A stretch of 64,000 nucleotides of DNA from NCBI GenBank assembly GCA_965248995.1, contig CBDFKY010000005.1, positions 124,001-188,000 on the forward strand. Reading direction: 5' to 3'. Source of the stretch: CBDFKY01 sp965248995. GTDB lineage: Bacteria > Pseudomonadota > Alphaproteobacteria > Rickettsiales > UBA998. The notes under the pieces are model-generated. The model saw only the letters and a list, made by a program, of their open reading frames with translations. It searched no databases and was not told the DNA's origin. The translations under genes and the position numbers were made by a program. Positions 43,617-52,983 of the stretch are shown piece after piece (within the stretch, counting starts at the first letter, position 1; each line of letters opens with the position of its first letter).

Positions 43617-45066
43617 TATGATGATGAATCGTTTTAAACAAAGTGTGGCGCTTGCGTCAGTGGGTGTTTCTCTCTGCGCTGTGCAGGCTTCCGCAGAAAC
43701 GCTGGTCATACCCGCAGGGCGTTCGCAACTTGTCAATGTTTCGGCGGATATGACCGAAGTGATTGTGGCGAATCCTGATGTGGCGGATGCGTACGTGCAT
43801 GACAAACGTAAACTTTCCATCATGGGGAAAAAAATCGGCATCACGGATGTACGAGTTCTTGGCCCTTCCGGCGTTTTGCGTGACCTGACCGTGAATGTCG
43901 GTTATGACCTTCCCGCTATCCGGAAATCCTTGAAGGAATTCCTGCCATTTGAACAGATCGGCGTGGAAATGCTGAATACCAACATAGTCCTTACGGGAAA
44001 AGTGGGCTCCGCTCAGGCAGTCGAGCGTGCGGTGAGAATCGTAAACGAGTATGTCGCTCCTACTGCTGGCGGAAACGGGGCAGCCGCTTCGCCTGCAGGG
44101 GGTAAAGGCGCAGCAGGGCCTTCCGATGATACGAAAGTGATTAATCTTCTTGAAGTCACATCTGGACAGCAGGTGATGCTCAGGGTGCGGGTGGGGGAAA
44201 TCCGGCGCTCCGCGTTAAAAAACCTTGGGCTCAACCTTCAGGCGGTCAAACGAGGATCAGACACCTTGTTTCAACTGGGAACAGGAGGTGGTATCAGCGC
44301 CCTGACTCAGGGCAGCGCCCTGCCTATCGGTGGATTCCAGATTCCTTCTGATGTACGGGGCGTCAGTTCCATCAGCCTTACGAACTCCAGAGGAAACAGT
44401 ATTTCTGCTATGCTGGAAGCGCTGGAGCGTGACAAGCTTTTCAAAGTGCTGGCTGAGCCTAATCTGGTGTCACTTTCCGGCGAAAAGTCACAGTTTCTGG
44501 CAGGGGGTGAATTTCCTGTGCCTGTTCCACGTGGCAATAACGGCGTAGGAATCGAATATAAACCATTCGGGGTTTCAGTTAAATTCACCCCTTATGTCCT
44601 TGCGGAAAACCGGATACGGATCGCTGTGGAACCGGAAGTATCAGAAATCAATACGGATGGCGCTTTGAATCTGGGGGGATATACCGTACCAAGTTTAAGT
44701 ACGCGGCGTGCGCAGACTGTCGTCGAATTGTCAGCGGGTGAAAGTTTCATGATCGCCGGATTGATTCAAGATAAGGTTGCCTCAAGCATTGAAAGTATTC
44801 CAGGCGCCAAGGAAATCCCTATTCTCGGGGCACTGTTCAGCAGCGTTTCTTTCCAGCGTGAAGAAACCGAACTGGTACTGGCTGTTACCCCTTACATCGT
44901 CGATCCGGTCGTTTCTGCGGACATTAAACTGCCTACGGACGATTTCCGGCCCGCCAGTATGATGGAAATGTTTTTCTATGGCGCCATCGGCAGCCTGCAT
45001 GGTAATATCGATCGTATTTCACAAACTCCTACAAGCGAAGGCCCGGTTGGGTACATGGTAGACTGA
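43594..45066 (+). CDS. cpaC: Flp/Tad pilus secretin CpaC (RcpA)
   Basis: 490 residues from the ATG at 43594, inside the 3' end of cpaB (23-nt overlap). A signal peptide (cleavage near ASA) leads into the N-terminal BON-like region (PAGRSQLVNVSADMTEVIVANPDVAD). A Gly/Ala linker and the C-terminal secretin domain follow (VPVPRGNNG, VGVSVKFTPYV-like, IPGAKEIPILGALF). Forms the outer-membrane pore for the pilus. Confidence 0.95.
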   Translation: MKLLSKDNMMMNRFKQSVALASVGVSLCAVQASAETLVIPAGRSQLVNVSADMTEVIVANPDVADAYVHDKRKLSIMGKKIGITDVRVLGPSGVLRDLTVNVGYDLPAIRKSLKEFLPFEQIGVEMLNTNIVLTGKVGSAQAVERAVRIVNEYVAPTAGGNGAAASPAGGKGAAGPSDDTKVINLLEVTSGQQVMLRVRVGEIRRSALKNLGLNLQAVKRGSDTLFQLGTGGGISALTQGSALPIGGFQIPSDVRGVSSISLTNSRGNSISAMLEALERDKLFKVLAEPNLVSLSGEKSQFLAGGEFPVPVPRGNNGVGIEYKPFGVSVKFTPYVLAENRIRIAVEPEVSEINTDGALNLGGYTVPSLSTRRAQTVVELSAGESFMIAGLIQDKVASSIESIPGAKEIPILGALFSSVSFQREETELVLAVTPYIVDPVVSADIKLPTDDFRPASMMEMFFYGAIGSLHGNIDRISQTPTSEGPVGYMVD

Positions 45067-45067
45067 T

Positions 45068-45670
45068 ATGATGACTTCAACGCGTTTTTTACTTGTTTCT
45101 TTTGCTGCGTTTTCCTTGAGCGCCTGCGCCGCGAATATTCCTCCTCAGGCTTATGCAAACCGCGGCACTCCCGAATCATTGCTCGATGTTTCATCCGAAG
45201 TGGTAACCGTCGATCTGTCTTCCGATGAGTCGCTCGCTGAACTGACTCAGTGGGTGGAAGGTGATCAGCCGACACGTGCCGAAATTCGCTGTGAAGAGGG
45301 AAACCTGCGCTGTAATCAGGCTCAGCAGACGCTTTCACTTTATAACGTTCAGTCAGAGCGTGTGGCTTCCACCGGTAGTGAGATCGACCTTATATATGAA
45401 CGCGTGATTGCGCATGATTGTGAAAATCGTTATATAGATAATCGTATCAATCCTTATAATTTCAATCATCCCGCATTCGGTTGTTCCAATGCTTCCAATA
45501 TGGTACAGATGGTATCGGACAGACAGCAGTTCGTGAATCCTTCCCTTTTGGGTTTATATGACGGCAAAAAAGCCTATCAGAACGTCAAGTCCTATCAGAA
45601 TTTTGATTCCAAAGACTATTTCAAGAAAGATACGGCAGACCTTCAAACCCTGAGCTTCTCAGCAGACTGA
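45068..45670 (+). CDS. cpaD: Pilus assembly lipoprotein CpaD
   Basis: 200 residues. Signal peptide with lipobox LSAC (Cys20). The CpaD hallmark is present: NPYNFNHPAFGCSNASNMVQMV and the following DP/NPSLLGLYDG-like stretch. It starts 1 nt after the cpaC stop. CpaD helps place the secretin. Confidence 0.88.
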   Translation: MMTSTRFLLVSFAAFSLSACAANIPPQAYANRGTPESLLDVSSEVVTVDLSSDESLAELTQWVEGDQPTRAEIRCEEGNLRCNQAQQTLSLYNVQSERVASTGSEIDLIYERVIAHDCENRYIDNRINPYNFNHPAFGCSNASNMVQMVSDRQQFVNPSLLGLYDGKKAYQNVKSYQNFDSKDYFKKDTADLQTLSFSAD

Positions 45671-45673
45671 TGT

Positions 45674-46819
45674 ATGGTGGAGAAAAGTCCTTTACTCGCT
45701 ATTATCAGCTCTTCTGCAGAACTTGAAGCGGTCAATGCGGTTACGTATGCGCTTGGATATTCGCACGCCGAAATCATTGAAGGAAATGCTGCGGAAGCGG
45801 CTGCGCAACTTCAACAACAGCGTTATAGTCCAAAATATATCTTACTATTCATAGGGCAGGCCGGCAGGGAAATTCTTCCCGGTCTTGATAATCTCGCGGA
45901 ATGCTGTGAATCCAATACCCGCGTGGTAACCGTTGGACAAACAAATGATATCGGTTTCTATCGCGCTTTGAAAGACAGGGGGGTGATAGAATATTTCAAT
46001 TATCCTGCACCCGTTGACGACATACGCGCTGCTTTGGTACAAAAAAACGCCGATCAAGCGCAAACGGGAAAAGTCATTGCTCTTTTCAGCGGCAGCGCCG
46101 GAGACGGATCCAGCACGGTCGCCCTCAATCTTTCCTATCTGCTCGCTAAGAAATATCAAAAAAAAGTGGTTTTGGTTGATCTGGATTATCAATTCGGCAT
46201 GATGTCGCGACAACTTGAACTGAATTCTCCGTACGGAATCAAAGAAATCTTCGACCATCCGGAACGTGGAGTGGACGCAACACTGATTGAACGGATGGTC
46301 ATGACCTACCGTGACGGTCTGGATGTCATCACCTCCCCTCAATCCCTGCATTTTCTTCCGCAAATCAAAGCGGATCTGACCCGCGATTTCATCACACATT
46401 TATCCGGCAAGTATGAGTATGTCATATTGGACATGCCACATGTCTGGAATCACTGGGTTTCTTCCACTTTAAGCTCAAGCGATCATATCATGTTGATTGC
46501 TCAGCTGCTGCTCAAATCCATTACCCACAGTTCAAGGTTGCTATCTTCCTGGGCGGAAGTTGGCATCACCAGTAAACCGCTTTCACTCATTATTAACCGT
46601 AGTGGGTCACGATACAAGGAAGCCGTCCACCCCAAGGACTTCGAACGTATCTGCGGAAGGGCGATTGATTATTATCTACCTAATGACATCAAAACGATCT
46701 GCCAATCAGAAAATCGCGGCACGCCTGTTTACGAAATAGGTAAGTCGCAGTTGCTTAATGAGTTTGACCGTCTGGCGAAAGGGGTGCTTGATATGTTTGA
46801 AAAACCCAGGAAAGCATAG
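45674..46819 (+). CDS. cpaE: Pilus assembly MinD-like protein CpaE (TadZ)
   Basis: 381 residues: a receiver-like N-terminal domain (about 1-125) without the phospho-Asp setting, then a MinD/ParA-type ATPase domain. It localises the Tad machine to the pole. The deviant Walker A at 140-148 reads GSAGDGSST, so both lysines of the usual KGGxGKS motif are missing. Some CpaE/TadZ proteins also lack them, so ATP hydrolysis may be absent. VVLVDLDYQFG is the A' strand. Confidence 0.9.
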   Translation: MVEKSPLLAIISSSAELEAVNAVTYALGYSHAEIIEGNAAEAAAQLQQQRYSPKYILLFIGQAGREILPGLDNLAECCESNTRVVTVGQTNDIGFYRALKDRGVIEYFNYPAPVDDIRAALVQKNADQAQTGKVIALFSGSAGDGSSTVALNLSYLLAKKYQKKVVLVDLDYQFGMMSRQLELNSPYGIKEIFDHPERGVDATLIERMVMTYRDGLDVITSPQSLHFLPQIKADLTRDFITHLSGKYEYVILDMPHVWNHWVSSTLSSSDHIMLIAQLLLKSITHSSRLLSSWAEVGITSKPLSLIINRSGSRYKEAVHPKDFERICGRAIDYYLPNDIKTICQSENRGTPVYEIGKSQLLNEFDRLAKGVLDMFEKPRKA

Positions 46820-46821
46820 AG

Positions 46822-48336
46822 ATGTTTGGTAAAAAACCGTTATCTGAAGATCAGTACCCCGATGCGGAACTGCGGGAGAAAGCTATGCTTCCCGTGGGCG
46901 GGACGGCACATTTACCCGCCACCATTTCCATGGTCTCCGGGGATGAAATCGCCTTGCGGCAGGGAATGAATCTGAACACGGGCTCATCTGCCGGTTCTCA
47001 TGATCTTGCTGGACAAAAACAAACCTATGACGTTTTACGTTTCACCGATAAAAATCTGGAAACCCCCCAGTTTCTTGAATTGAAAATGAAACTGATCGCC
47101 GAGCTGGTAGATAAAATCGATCTCACCAGCCTGTATCAGCTTTCGGAAGAGCGGCGCAAACAGCGCATCCACAGTGAAGCGGGAAAAATCATCAAGACGT
47201 ATGACGCTGCCATTACCGGCGGGCAGGTCGCGTTACTTCAGGATCATGCGATCGATGAGATTCTGGGATACGGACCGCTGGAACATCTGCTCCGCGACGC
47301 GGACGTTTCGGATATCATGATCAATACCGCAAAACGGATTTTCATTGAAAAAAACGGGAAGATTTACCTTACCGATGTCACCTTTATCAATGAAGCGCAT
47401 TTAATGGCGGTCATACAGCGGATCGTTACCCGCGTCGGACGGCGTATCGACGAGGCAAGTCCCATGGTGGATGCACGCCTGCCGGACGGCTCCCGATTCA
47501 ACGCGATTATTCCGCCACTGGCGCTGGACGGTGCCCTGGTTTCCATCCGTAAATTCAAGCAGTCCAAAATCAGTCTGCGTGATTATATGAACTACCAGTC
47601 CCTGACCCCGGATATGGCCAGGTTTCTGGAAGTGTGTGCGAATATACGTCTCAACATCATCATTTCGGGGGGAACAGGCAGTGGCAAGACCACCTTGCTG
47701 AACGCGCTTTCCCATTACATCGACCACGGAGAGCGCATCATCACGATCGAGGATGCGGCGGAACTGCAGCTTTCCCAGCCCCATGTGCTTCGGCTTGAGA
47801 CGCGTCCCGCTTCCAACGAAGGGGCAGGAGAAGTGACGCAGCGGCAACTGGTGAAAAACGCGTTGCGGATGCGCCCTGACCGTATCATTCTCGGCGAGAT
47901 TCGCGGGGATGAAGTGATCGACGTATTGACCGCCATGAATACCGGTCATGACGGGTCACTGGCCACTATCCATTCCAATTCACCGCGTGACTGCCTGTCG
48001 CGTATTGAAAACCTGGTCAATATGTCGGGAGTCAAGGTCAGCGACGCGTCGCTGCGTTATCAAATTGCCAGCGCGGTGCAGGTCATCATTCAACTGCAGC
48101 GGATGCGTGACGGCAAACGCCGGATTACGCATATCGAGGAAGTGGTAGGCCGCGAAGGGGATACGATCATTACCCAGACATTATTTCACTATAATACCAA
48201 GGGTGTGGATGGTCAGGGAAACCTGATCGGTGAGTTTGTATCTAACGGAATACGTCCGCGATTCCTGCCGAGGGCCGATTATTTTGGTCGTTCTCAGGAA
48301 TTACTGGATTGTTTAGGAATAGGACGAGTGTCGTAA
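46822..48336 (+). CDS. cpaF: Pilus assembly ATPase CpaF (TadA)
   Basis: 504 residues, secretion ATPase of the VirB11/TadA type that powers pilin extrusion. Walker A GTGSGKT at 284-290, Asp box near DAAELQ, Walker B RIILGEIRGDEVID, and His box DGSLATIHSNS. An N-terminal regulatory region of about 110 residues is poorly conserved. 2 nt after cpaE. Confidence 0.95.
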   Translation: MFGKKPLSEDQYPDAELREKAMLPVGGTAHLPATISMVSGDEIALRQGMNLNTGSSAGSHDLAGQKQTYDVLRFTDKNLETPQFLELKMKLIAELVDKIDLTSLYQLSEERRKQRIHSEAGKIIKTYDAAITGGQVALLQDHAIDEILGYGPLEHLLRDADVSDIMINTAKRIFIEKNGKIYLTDVTFINEAHLMAVIQRIVTRVGRRIDEASPMVDARLPDGSRFNAIIPPLALDGALVSIRKFKQSKISLRDYMNYQSLTPDMARFLEVCANIRLNIIISGGTGSGKTTLLNALSHYIDHGERIITIEDAAELQLSQPHVLRLETRPASNEGAGEVTQRQLVKNALRMRPDRIILGEIRGDEVIDVLTAMNTGHDGSLATIHSNSPRDCLSRIENLVNMSGVKVSDASLRYQIASAVQVIIQLQRMRDGKRRITHIEEVVGREGDTIITQTLFHYNTKGVDGQGNLIGEFVSNGIRPRFLPRADYFGRSQELLDCLGIGRVS

Positions 48337-48339
48337 ATT

Positions 48340-49323
48340 ATGATCATATTAGCCATAGTCATCGCCATTGTCGTAGGGAGCCTCGCTTATGTGCTCTACT
48401 CCCGTCTGCTCGGTTCACGCTACTCCGCCAGCGGGGGACATACCGGTCACGTGCTGCGTCAGGTTATGGAGGAAACTCAGACTCTCGGGAAAAAGCGGGA
48501 TGAGATGCGGGAAGTACTGGATATCCTGAAAGCGGATATCAGTGATTCCACCGCACTGCGTATCTTGTCCACCCTGCCCTTCGGTAGAAAACTCGTCGTG
48601 AGAATCGTCAAAGCAGGGAAACAGGAAAGTGCCGGTATTTTCATCGCTACGATCGTGGGACTGATGCTTGTTTCACTCATCGCCATCTCAATATTTCAAC
48701 TGAACGGCTGGTTCGTCCTTCTGGCAATTCTGGTGCCTCTGTGGCTCGGAAAAGCGATTCTGACCAGCAACATCAAGAAGCGTAACGATAAATTCATCGC
48801 CATGTTTCCGGATGTACTGGATATGATCGTACGCAGCGTCCGCTCGGGTTTTCCCATCAACAGCGCCATCAATATGGTTTCCGAAAATATGGAGGAACCG
48901 GTGCGTGGAGAGTTCCGCCAGGTAGCGGATGAACTGGCACTCGGACGCCCTCTTAACGAAGCGCTGACCCGTCTGGCGACGCGTATTGAAGAGCAGGACA
49001 TCCGTTTTTTCGTTGTAGTACTTAAAATTCAGCAGGAAACCGGTGGTAACCTGGGGGAAATTATCAGCAACCTGTCGGGCGTCATTCGTAAGCGTAAACA
49101 GCTGCGTCAGAAAATTCGCGCCATGACCTCGGAAGGCCGTGTCACGGGCTATATTCTGAGCGCGATTCCTATCGCGCTGTTCTGTATACTGCTGTATCTT
49201 GCACCCAAGCATCTGGAACCTTTGTTCACGACGACACAGGGCAATGTCATCCTGGCGATTGCAGCCGGCATGATCGTCGTAGCGCAGATCATCGTCAGAA
49301 GAATGGTCCAGATCGACATTTAA
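48340..49323 (+). CDS. tadB: Tad pilus inner-membrane protein TadB
   Basis: 327 residues with a T2SSF domain (FPDVLDMIVRSVRSGFPINSAI and GELAL-like DELALGRPLNEAL) between hydrophobic segments near both ends. Partner of CpaF in the platform. 3 nt after cpaF. Confidence 0.92.
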   Translation: MIILAIVIAIVVGSLAYVLYSRLLGSRYSASGGHTGHVLRQVMEETQTLGKKRDEMREVLDILKADISDSTALRILSTLPFGRKLVVRIVKAGKQESAGIFIATIVGLMLVSLIAISIFQLNGWFVLLAILVPLWLGKAILTSNIKKRNDKFIAMFPDVLDMIVRSVRSGFPINSAINMVSENMEEPVRGEFRQVADELALGRPLNEALTRLATRIEEQDIRFFVVVLKIQQETGGNLGEIISNLSGVIRKRKQLRQKIRAMTSEGRVTGYILSAIPIALFCILLYLAPKHLEPLFTTTQGNVILAIAAGMIVVAQIIVRRMVQIDI

Positions 49324-49343
49324 GAGAAATCAGGAATATCGCC

Positions 49344-50303
49344 ATGTTAGAGAACCCCAATATTTTTATCGCCGCATTTATCGGGCTGGTGTTTTTCGTC
49401 CTCTATTTGTTTATCGACAAGACCATCACGCGAAGCCAGAAGCTCAAGCGCATCGAACGTGATGCCAGGCTGACCAGCAACTATGATGAAATGGGCTACA
49501 GTCAGGATCTGACGTCGCCCATCGAACTTGAACAGGAAATGTCTTTATCCACCAAAGCGATGGATCAATTCATGCGGGTGCTCGGTATTGATGTCGACCG
49601 CAATATGAAGACGCTTCGTCCCGAAGTGACGCAGGCGGGCCTGGATGTCACCAATGCGCCCGTCACTCTGCTTTTTTATCGCCGCATTGCCGCTCCCATC
49701 GTGACGCTTATCGGTATATTGCTGCTTTTGAAAGGTGAGGAATGGCTTTATTACATCTCCGGTGGATTATTTCTGGTGTGCGGGCTGTTCGGCGCCCAGC
49801 TATATGTTTCGAACTGTACCCAGAAACGTAAGAAATCGTTGCTTCGTTCCTTTCCAGATGGTCTGGATCTGATGGTGGTGTGCGTGGAATCCGGACTGGC
49901 CTTAGATGCTGCCGTCAATCGGGTCTGCGTGGAACTGGGGTATGCGCATCCGGCGCTGGCCAAAGAACTGAACCGTACGCGGCTGGAGCTCGCGTTGCTC
50001 AACAACCGTTCCCAAGCATTATCCAACCTCGCGGAGCGCACCGATCTCGTCGCGTTTCGCTCACTGGTCGCCGCCCTGATCCAGACGGAACGCTTCGGCA
50101 CCAACCTGACCGACACCCTGAGGGTTCTCTCTGATGATTACCGGCAGTCACGCCTGATGCTCGCGGAAGAAAAAGCGGGGCGTCTGCCGGCATTGATGGC
50201 TATCCCCCTCGTCACGCTGTTACTGCCCGCATTCATTCTGGTGATTCTCGGCCCGCCGTTTATCCAGTTGAAGGCGCAGGGCGGTATCTTCGGAGACAAA
50301 TGA
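49344..50303 (+). CDS. tadC: Tad pilus inner-membrane protein TadC
   Basis: 319 residues. N-terminal membrane helix, two further hydrophobic segments around 115-150, T2SSF domain (FPDGLDLMVVCVESGLALDAAV; RTDLVAFRSLVAALIQTERFG) and a C-terminal helix. Last gene of the pilus operon here; no flp pilin, prepilin peptidase or TadE/F/G gene follows, thrC comes next after 7 nt. Confidence 0.92.
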   Translation: MLENPNIFIAAFIGLVFFVLYLFIDKTITRSQKLKRIERDARLTSNYDEMGYSQDLTSPIELEQEMSLSTKAMDQFMRVLGIDVDRNMKTLRPEVTQAGLDVTNAPVTLLFYRRIAAPIVTLIGILLLLKGEEWLYYISGGLFLVCGLFGAQLYVSNCTQKRKKSLLRSFPDGLDLMVVCVESGLALDAAVNRVCVELGYAHPALAKELNRTRLELALLNNRSQALSNLAERTDLVAFRSLVAALIQTERFGTNLTDTLRVLSDDYRQSRLMLAEEKAGRLPALMAIPLVTLLLPAFILVILGPPFIQLKAQGGIFGDK

Positions 50304-50310
50304 TCACGCG

Positions 50311-51723
50311 ATGACGGAAGCGGCTTCCATTACTTATCGCTCGACGCGAGGTCTATCCCCGGAACTTTCGTTTGAAGAGGTTTTACTTGCCGGCCTGGCG
50401 CCTGACGGGGGATTGTATGTCCCCTCCCATCTTCCCTTTTTCAACCCGTCAGCATTGGTAAAAATGGCATCGCTGCCTTATGCGCAACTGGCCGAACGTA
50501 TTCTCGCCCCTTTCATAGGCGATACATTATCCGGGGAAGAGCTGCGGGAAGCGATTGGCGAAAGCTACGCAACGTTCCGCCATGCCGCCGTGACTCCTCT
50601 TAAACAGTTGGGGCATAACGAGTATCTGCTGGAACTGTTTCATGGCCCTACGTTGGCCTTCAAGGATGTCGCTCTGCAGTTTCTCGGCCGACTTATGGAG
50701 CACGTGCTGAAGAAACGCGATAAGAAACTGGTCATCATCGGTGCGACTTCAGGCGATACGGGTTCCGCCGCCATCGCAGGCTGCCAGGGCAGAGACCGGA
50801 TGGACATGGTGATTCTCTATCCGCATGGCCGTGTTTCCGACGTGCAGCGCCGCCAGATGACCACCGTGGAAGACGCCAACGTCCATTGCCTTGCCATTGA
50901 CGGCACCTTCGACGACTGCCAGCATATCGTCAAAGCGCTTCTGGTCGACAAGGCCTTTCTGAGCGACCATCCGCTCGGTGCGGTCAATTCGATCAACTGG
51001 ACACGCATCATCGCCCAGATCGTCTATTATTTTTATGCCGCCTTTCAGCTGGGTGCGCCCAGCCGCAACATCAGTTTTTCCGTTCCTACCGGAAATTTCG
51101 GGGATATTTACGCCGGATACCTGGCCAAACGGATGGGGCTGCCGCTGGATAAGCTGATAATCGCAAGCAACAGCAACGATATTCTGACGCGCTGCCTGGA
51201 AACCGGCACTTACGAGATACGCGACGTCGTCAAAACGCTCAGTCCCAGTATGGATATCGGCATCTCCAGTAATTTTGAACGGGTTCTGCATGATCTTTAT
51301 GAGGGTGATACGGAAACGGTGCGTACACATATGGCCTCCATGCAGACTTCACGTTCTTTTACTCTTTCGCCTCAGGCCCACGCCCGCTTAAGCCGCGATT
51401 TCGCGGCCATGCGCGCGCATGATGAGATGACGACAGACACCATCCGCCTTGTGTATGAGCGCACCGGCGAACTGGTGGATCCTCATACTGCCATCGGTAT
51501 ACGGGCGGTGCATGACACTGCGCGCAAAGCCGACACCGCATATGTGACACTGGCAACCGCGCATCCCGCAAAATTTCCGGACGCGGTGATGAAAGCCACG
51601 GGCCAGTATCCCGCTTTGCCGGAGCATCTCACCGATTTATTTGAACGGCCTGAGCGTTTCACCCGTGTGAGTAACGACATCGAAGCCGTCAAATCGTTTA
51701 TTGCGGCGCTTTCAGAAAGCTGA
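50311..51723 (+). CDS. thrC: Threonine synthase
   Basis: PLP enzyme converting O-phosphohomoserine to threonine. 470 residues, with N-terminal STRG..P..SF, PLP lysine Lys118 in TLAFKDVALQF, and the phosphate-binding GATSGDTGSAA. This is the long proteobacterial/yeast type. Its 3' end overlaps the convergent next gene by 26 nt. Confidence 0.96.
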   Translation: MTEAASITYRSTRGLSPELSFEEVLLAGLAPDGGLYVPSHLPFFNPSALVKMASLPYAQLAERILAPFIGDTLSGEELREAIGESYATFRHAAVTPLKQLGHNEYLLELFHGPTLAFKDVALQFLGRLMEHVLKKRDKKLVIIGATSGDTGSAAIAGCQGRDRMDMVILYPHGRVSDVQRRQMTTVEDANVHCLAIDGTFDDCQHIVKALLVDKAFLSDHPLGAVNSINWTRIIAQIVYYFYAAFQLGAPSRNISFSVPTGNFGDIYAGYLAKRMGLPLDKLIIASNSNDILTRCLETGTYEIRDVVKTLSPSMDIGISSNFERVLHDLYEGDTETVRTHMASMQTSRSFTLSPQAHARLSRDFAAMRAHDEMTTDTIRLVYERTGELVDPHTAIGIRAVHDTARKADTAYVTLATAHPAKFPDAVMKATGQYPALPEHLTDLFERPERFTRVSNDIEAVKSFIAALSES

Positions 51724-52054
51724 AGGTACTATCCAGTCCCCCGGTACACCGATTGTAGGTCAGCACCATGTAATCCCCGTTCGGTTTCCGTATCGTCGCA
51801 CTGATATGCGTATCCGAAAGATACAGGGGCTGAACGACAACCCCCTCAGGCAACGAAATGCTCTCTGTATTTTTTATACAGGTCGACGTCACAGGTTTCT
51901 GCAGACCCGTATGGTCCCTGCCCTCCTGCTCGATTTTGCGAAATCCGGCATAAACCAGAACCAGCACGCCGCCGATCAGCACCACCCCCATCGCTGACAC
52001 CATCAGCTTCATCCCGCGCATGGAATCATCAGGAGTCGGAGGCTTCACACTCAT
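51698..52054 (-). CDS. Single-pass membrane protein, unknown
   Basis: 118 residues. One membrane helix (about residues 16-37, VSAMGVVLIGGVLVLVYAGF) is followed by a beta-rich periplasmic domain with two Cys (CIKN and NRCTGG) that may pair. Similar small proteins sit beside other alphaproteobacterial metabolic genes, but I do not know a function. The ATG at 52054 overlaps the eda stop by 4 nt. Confidence 0.6.
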   Translation of the reverse strand: MSVKPPTPDDSMRGMKLMVSAMGVVLIGGVLVLVYAGFRKIEQEGRDHTGLQKPVTSTCIKNTESISLPEGVVVQPLYLSDTHISATIRKPNGDYMVLTYNRCTGGLDSTFSFLKAPQ

Positions 52055-52689
52055 GCCGCTTTCGGCCGCAGAGCGGCGATGCTCCGCTTCGCGATGGCAG
52101 TAATCCCTTTCCAGTCTTTCGCAGCGATCAGTTCTTTCGGGGTGATCCATGATCCGCCAATGGCAAAGATGGATTTAAGCACCGCATATTCCTGCATATT
52201 GCTTTCATCGATCCCGCCGGTGGGGCAGAATTTCAATTGCGGAAAAACGGAAGCGAACTGTTTCAGCATGGGAACTCCTCCTAACAAGGAAGCCGGGAAA
52301 AATTTCATATGGTCCGCGCCGTATTCCATGGCTGTCAGGATATTCGTCGCATTGGCCACACCCGGCAGCCACTGAATACCGTTTTCCTTGGCATACAGCG
52401 CCATCAAAGGAGTCATTCCCGGACTCACCTGAAAGACCGCTCCCGCATCGCAGGCGGAACGCATCTGCGCAACGGAAGTGATGGTGCCGGCACCGTTCAG
52501 AATCGAAGGAACATGCCGAGCCACTTCGGCAATCGCCGTTAGTCCGGCTTCGGTACGCAACGTGATTTCAATTGATTTGACCCCACCTTCCAGCAATGCC
52601 TCCGCGAGAGGAACGGCATCCTGTGCATGTTCAAGCACGACGACCGGGACAAATGAAAAGGAAGGAAACAGCTCACCAATTGCGTTCAT
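52051..52689 (-). CDS. eda: KDPG/KHG aldolase
   Basis: Entner-Doudoroff aldolase (2-keto-3-deoxy-6-phosphogluconate to pyruvate and glyceraldehyde-3-phosphate). 212 residues from the ATG at 52689: Glu in IEITLRT, GAGTI, Schiff-base Lys129 in MKFFPAS, and CPTGGI as the phosphate site. edd is not adjacent. Confidence 0.93.
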   Translation of the reverse strand: MNAIGELFPSFSFVPVVVLEHAQDAVPLAEALLEGGVKSIEITLRTEAGLTAIAEVARHVPSILNGAGTITSVAQMRSACDAGAVFQVSPGMTPLMALYAKENGIQWLPGVANATNILTAMEYGADHMKFFPASLLGGVPMLKQFASVFPQLKFCPTGGIDESNMQEYAVLKSIFAIGGSWITPKELIAAKDWKGITAIAKRSIAALRPKAA

Positions 52690-52823
52690 ATGATATCCAA
52701 ATGATTGCTTATAGTGCTTTATATAGGATTTGAAAAGCAATGAATGTTATGAACGCATAGAGGCGCAATCCTATTTAGCACTTGCCACCCCTCGTGGAAT
52801 TTGATAGCAGTGAATGTCGTTTC

Positions 52824-52900
52824 GGCGGGGTAGCTCAGTTGGTTAGAGCAGCGGAATCATAATCCGCGTGTCGGGGGTTCAAATCCCTCTCCCGCTACCA
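52824..52900 (+). tRNA. tRNA-Met (CAT), elongator type
   Basis: 77 nt with encoded CCA. Acceptor GGCGGGG, D arm GCTCAGTTGGTTAGAGC, anticodon stem-loop GCGGA-ATCATAA-TCCGC giving CAT, T arm with GGTTCAAATC. The paired G1 and the absence of the three G-C pairs of initiator tRNA rule out fMet. A lysidine-modified tRNA-Ile(CAT) is the remaining alternative. Likely target of the second island. Confidence 0.9.
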
Positions 52901-52983
52901 TATTTTTCAATGGGTTAGAACGATTTTGAAATCAGGATTTTTCTCTTCTGTGTAATTCCTGTGTAATCGTGCAATTTTCGTCA

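Noticed and set aside
52824..52900. Initiator tRNA-fMet
   Set aside because: First base G pairs with the 3' strand and the anticodon stem lacks the three consecutive G-C pairs of initiator tRNAs.
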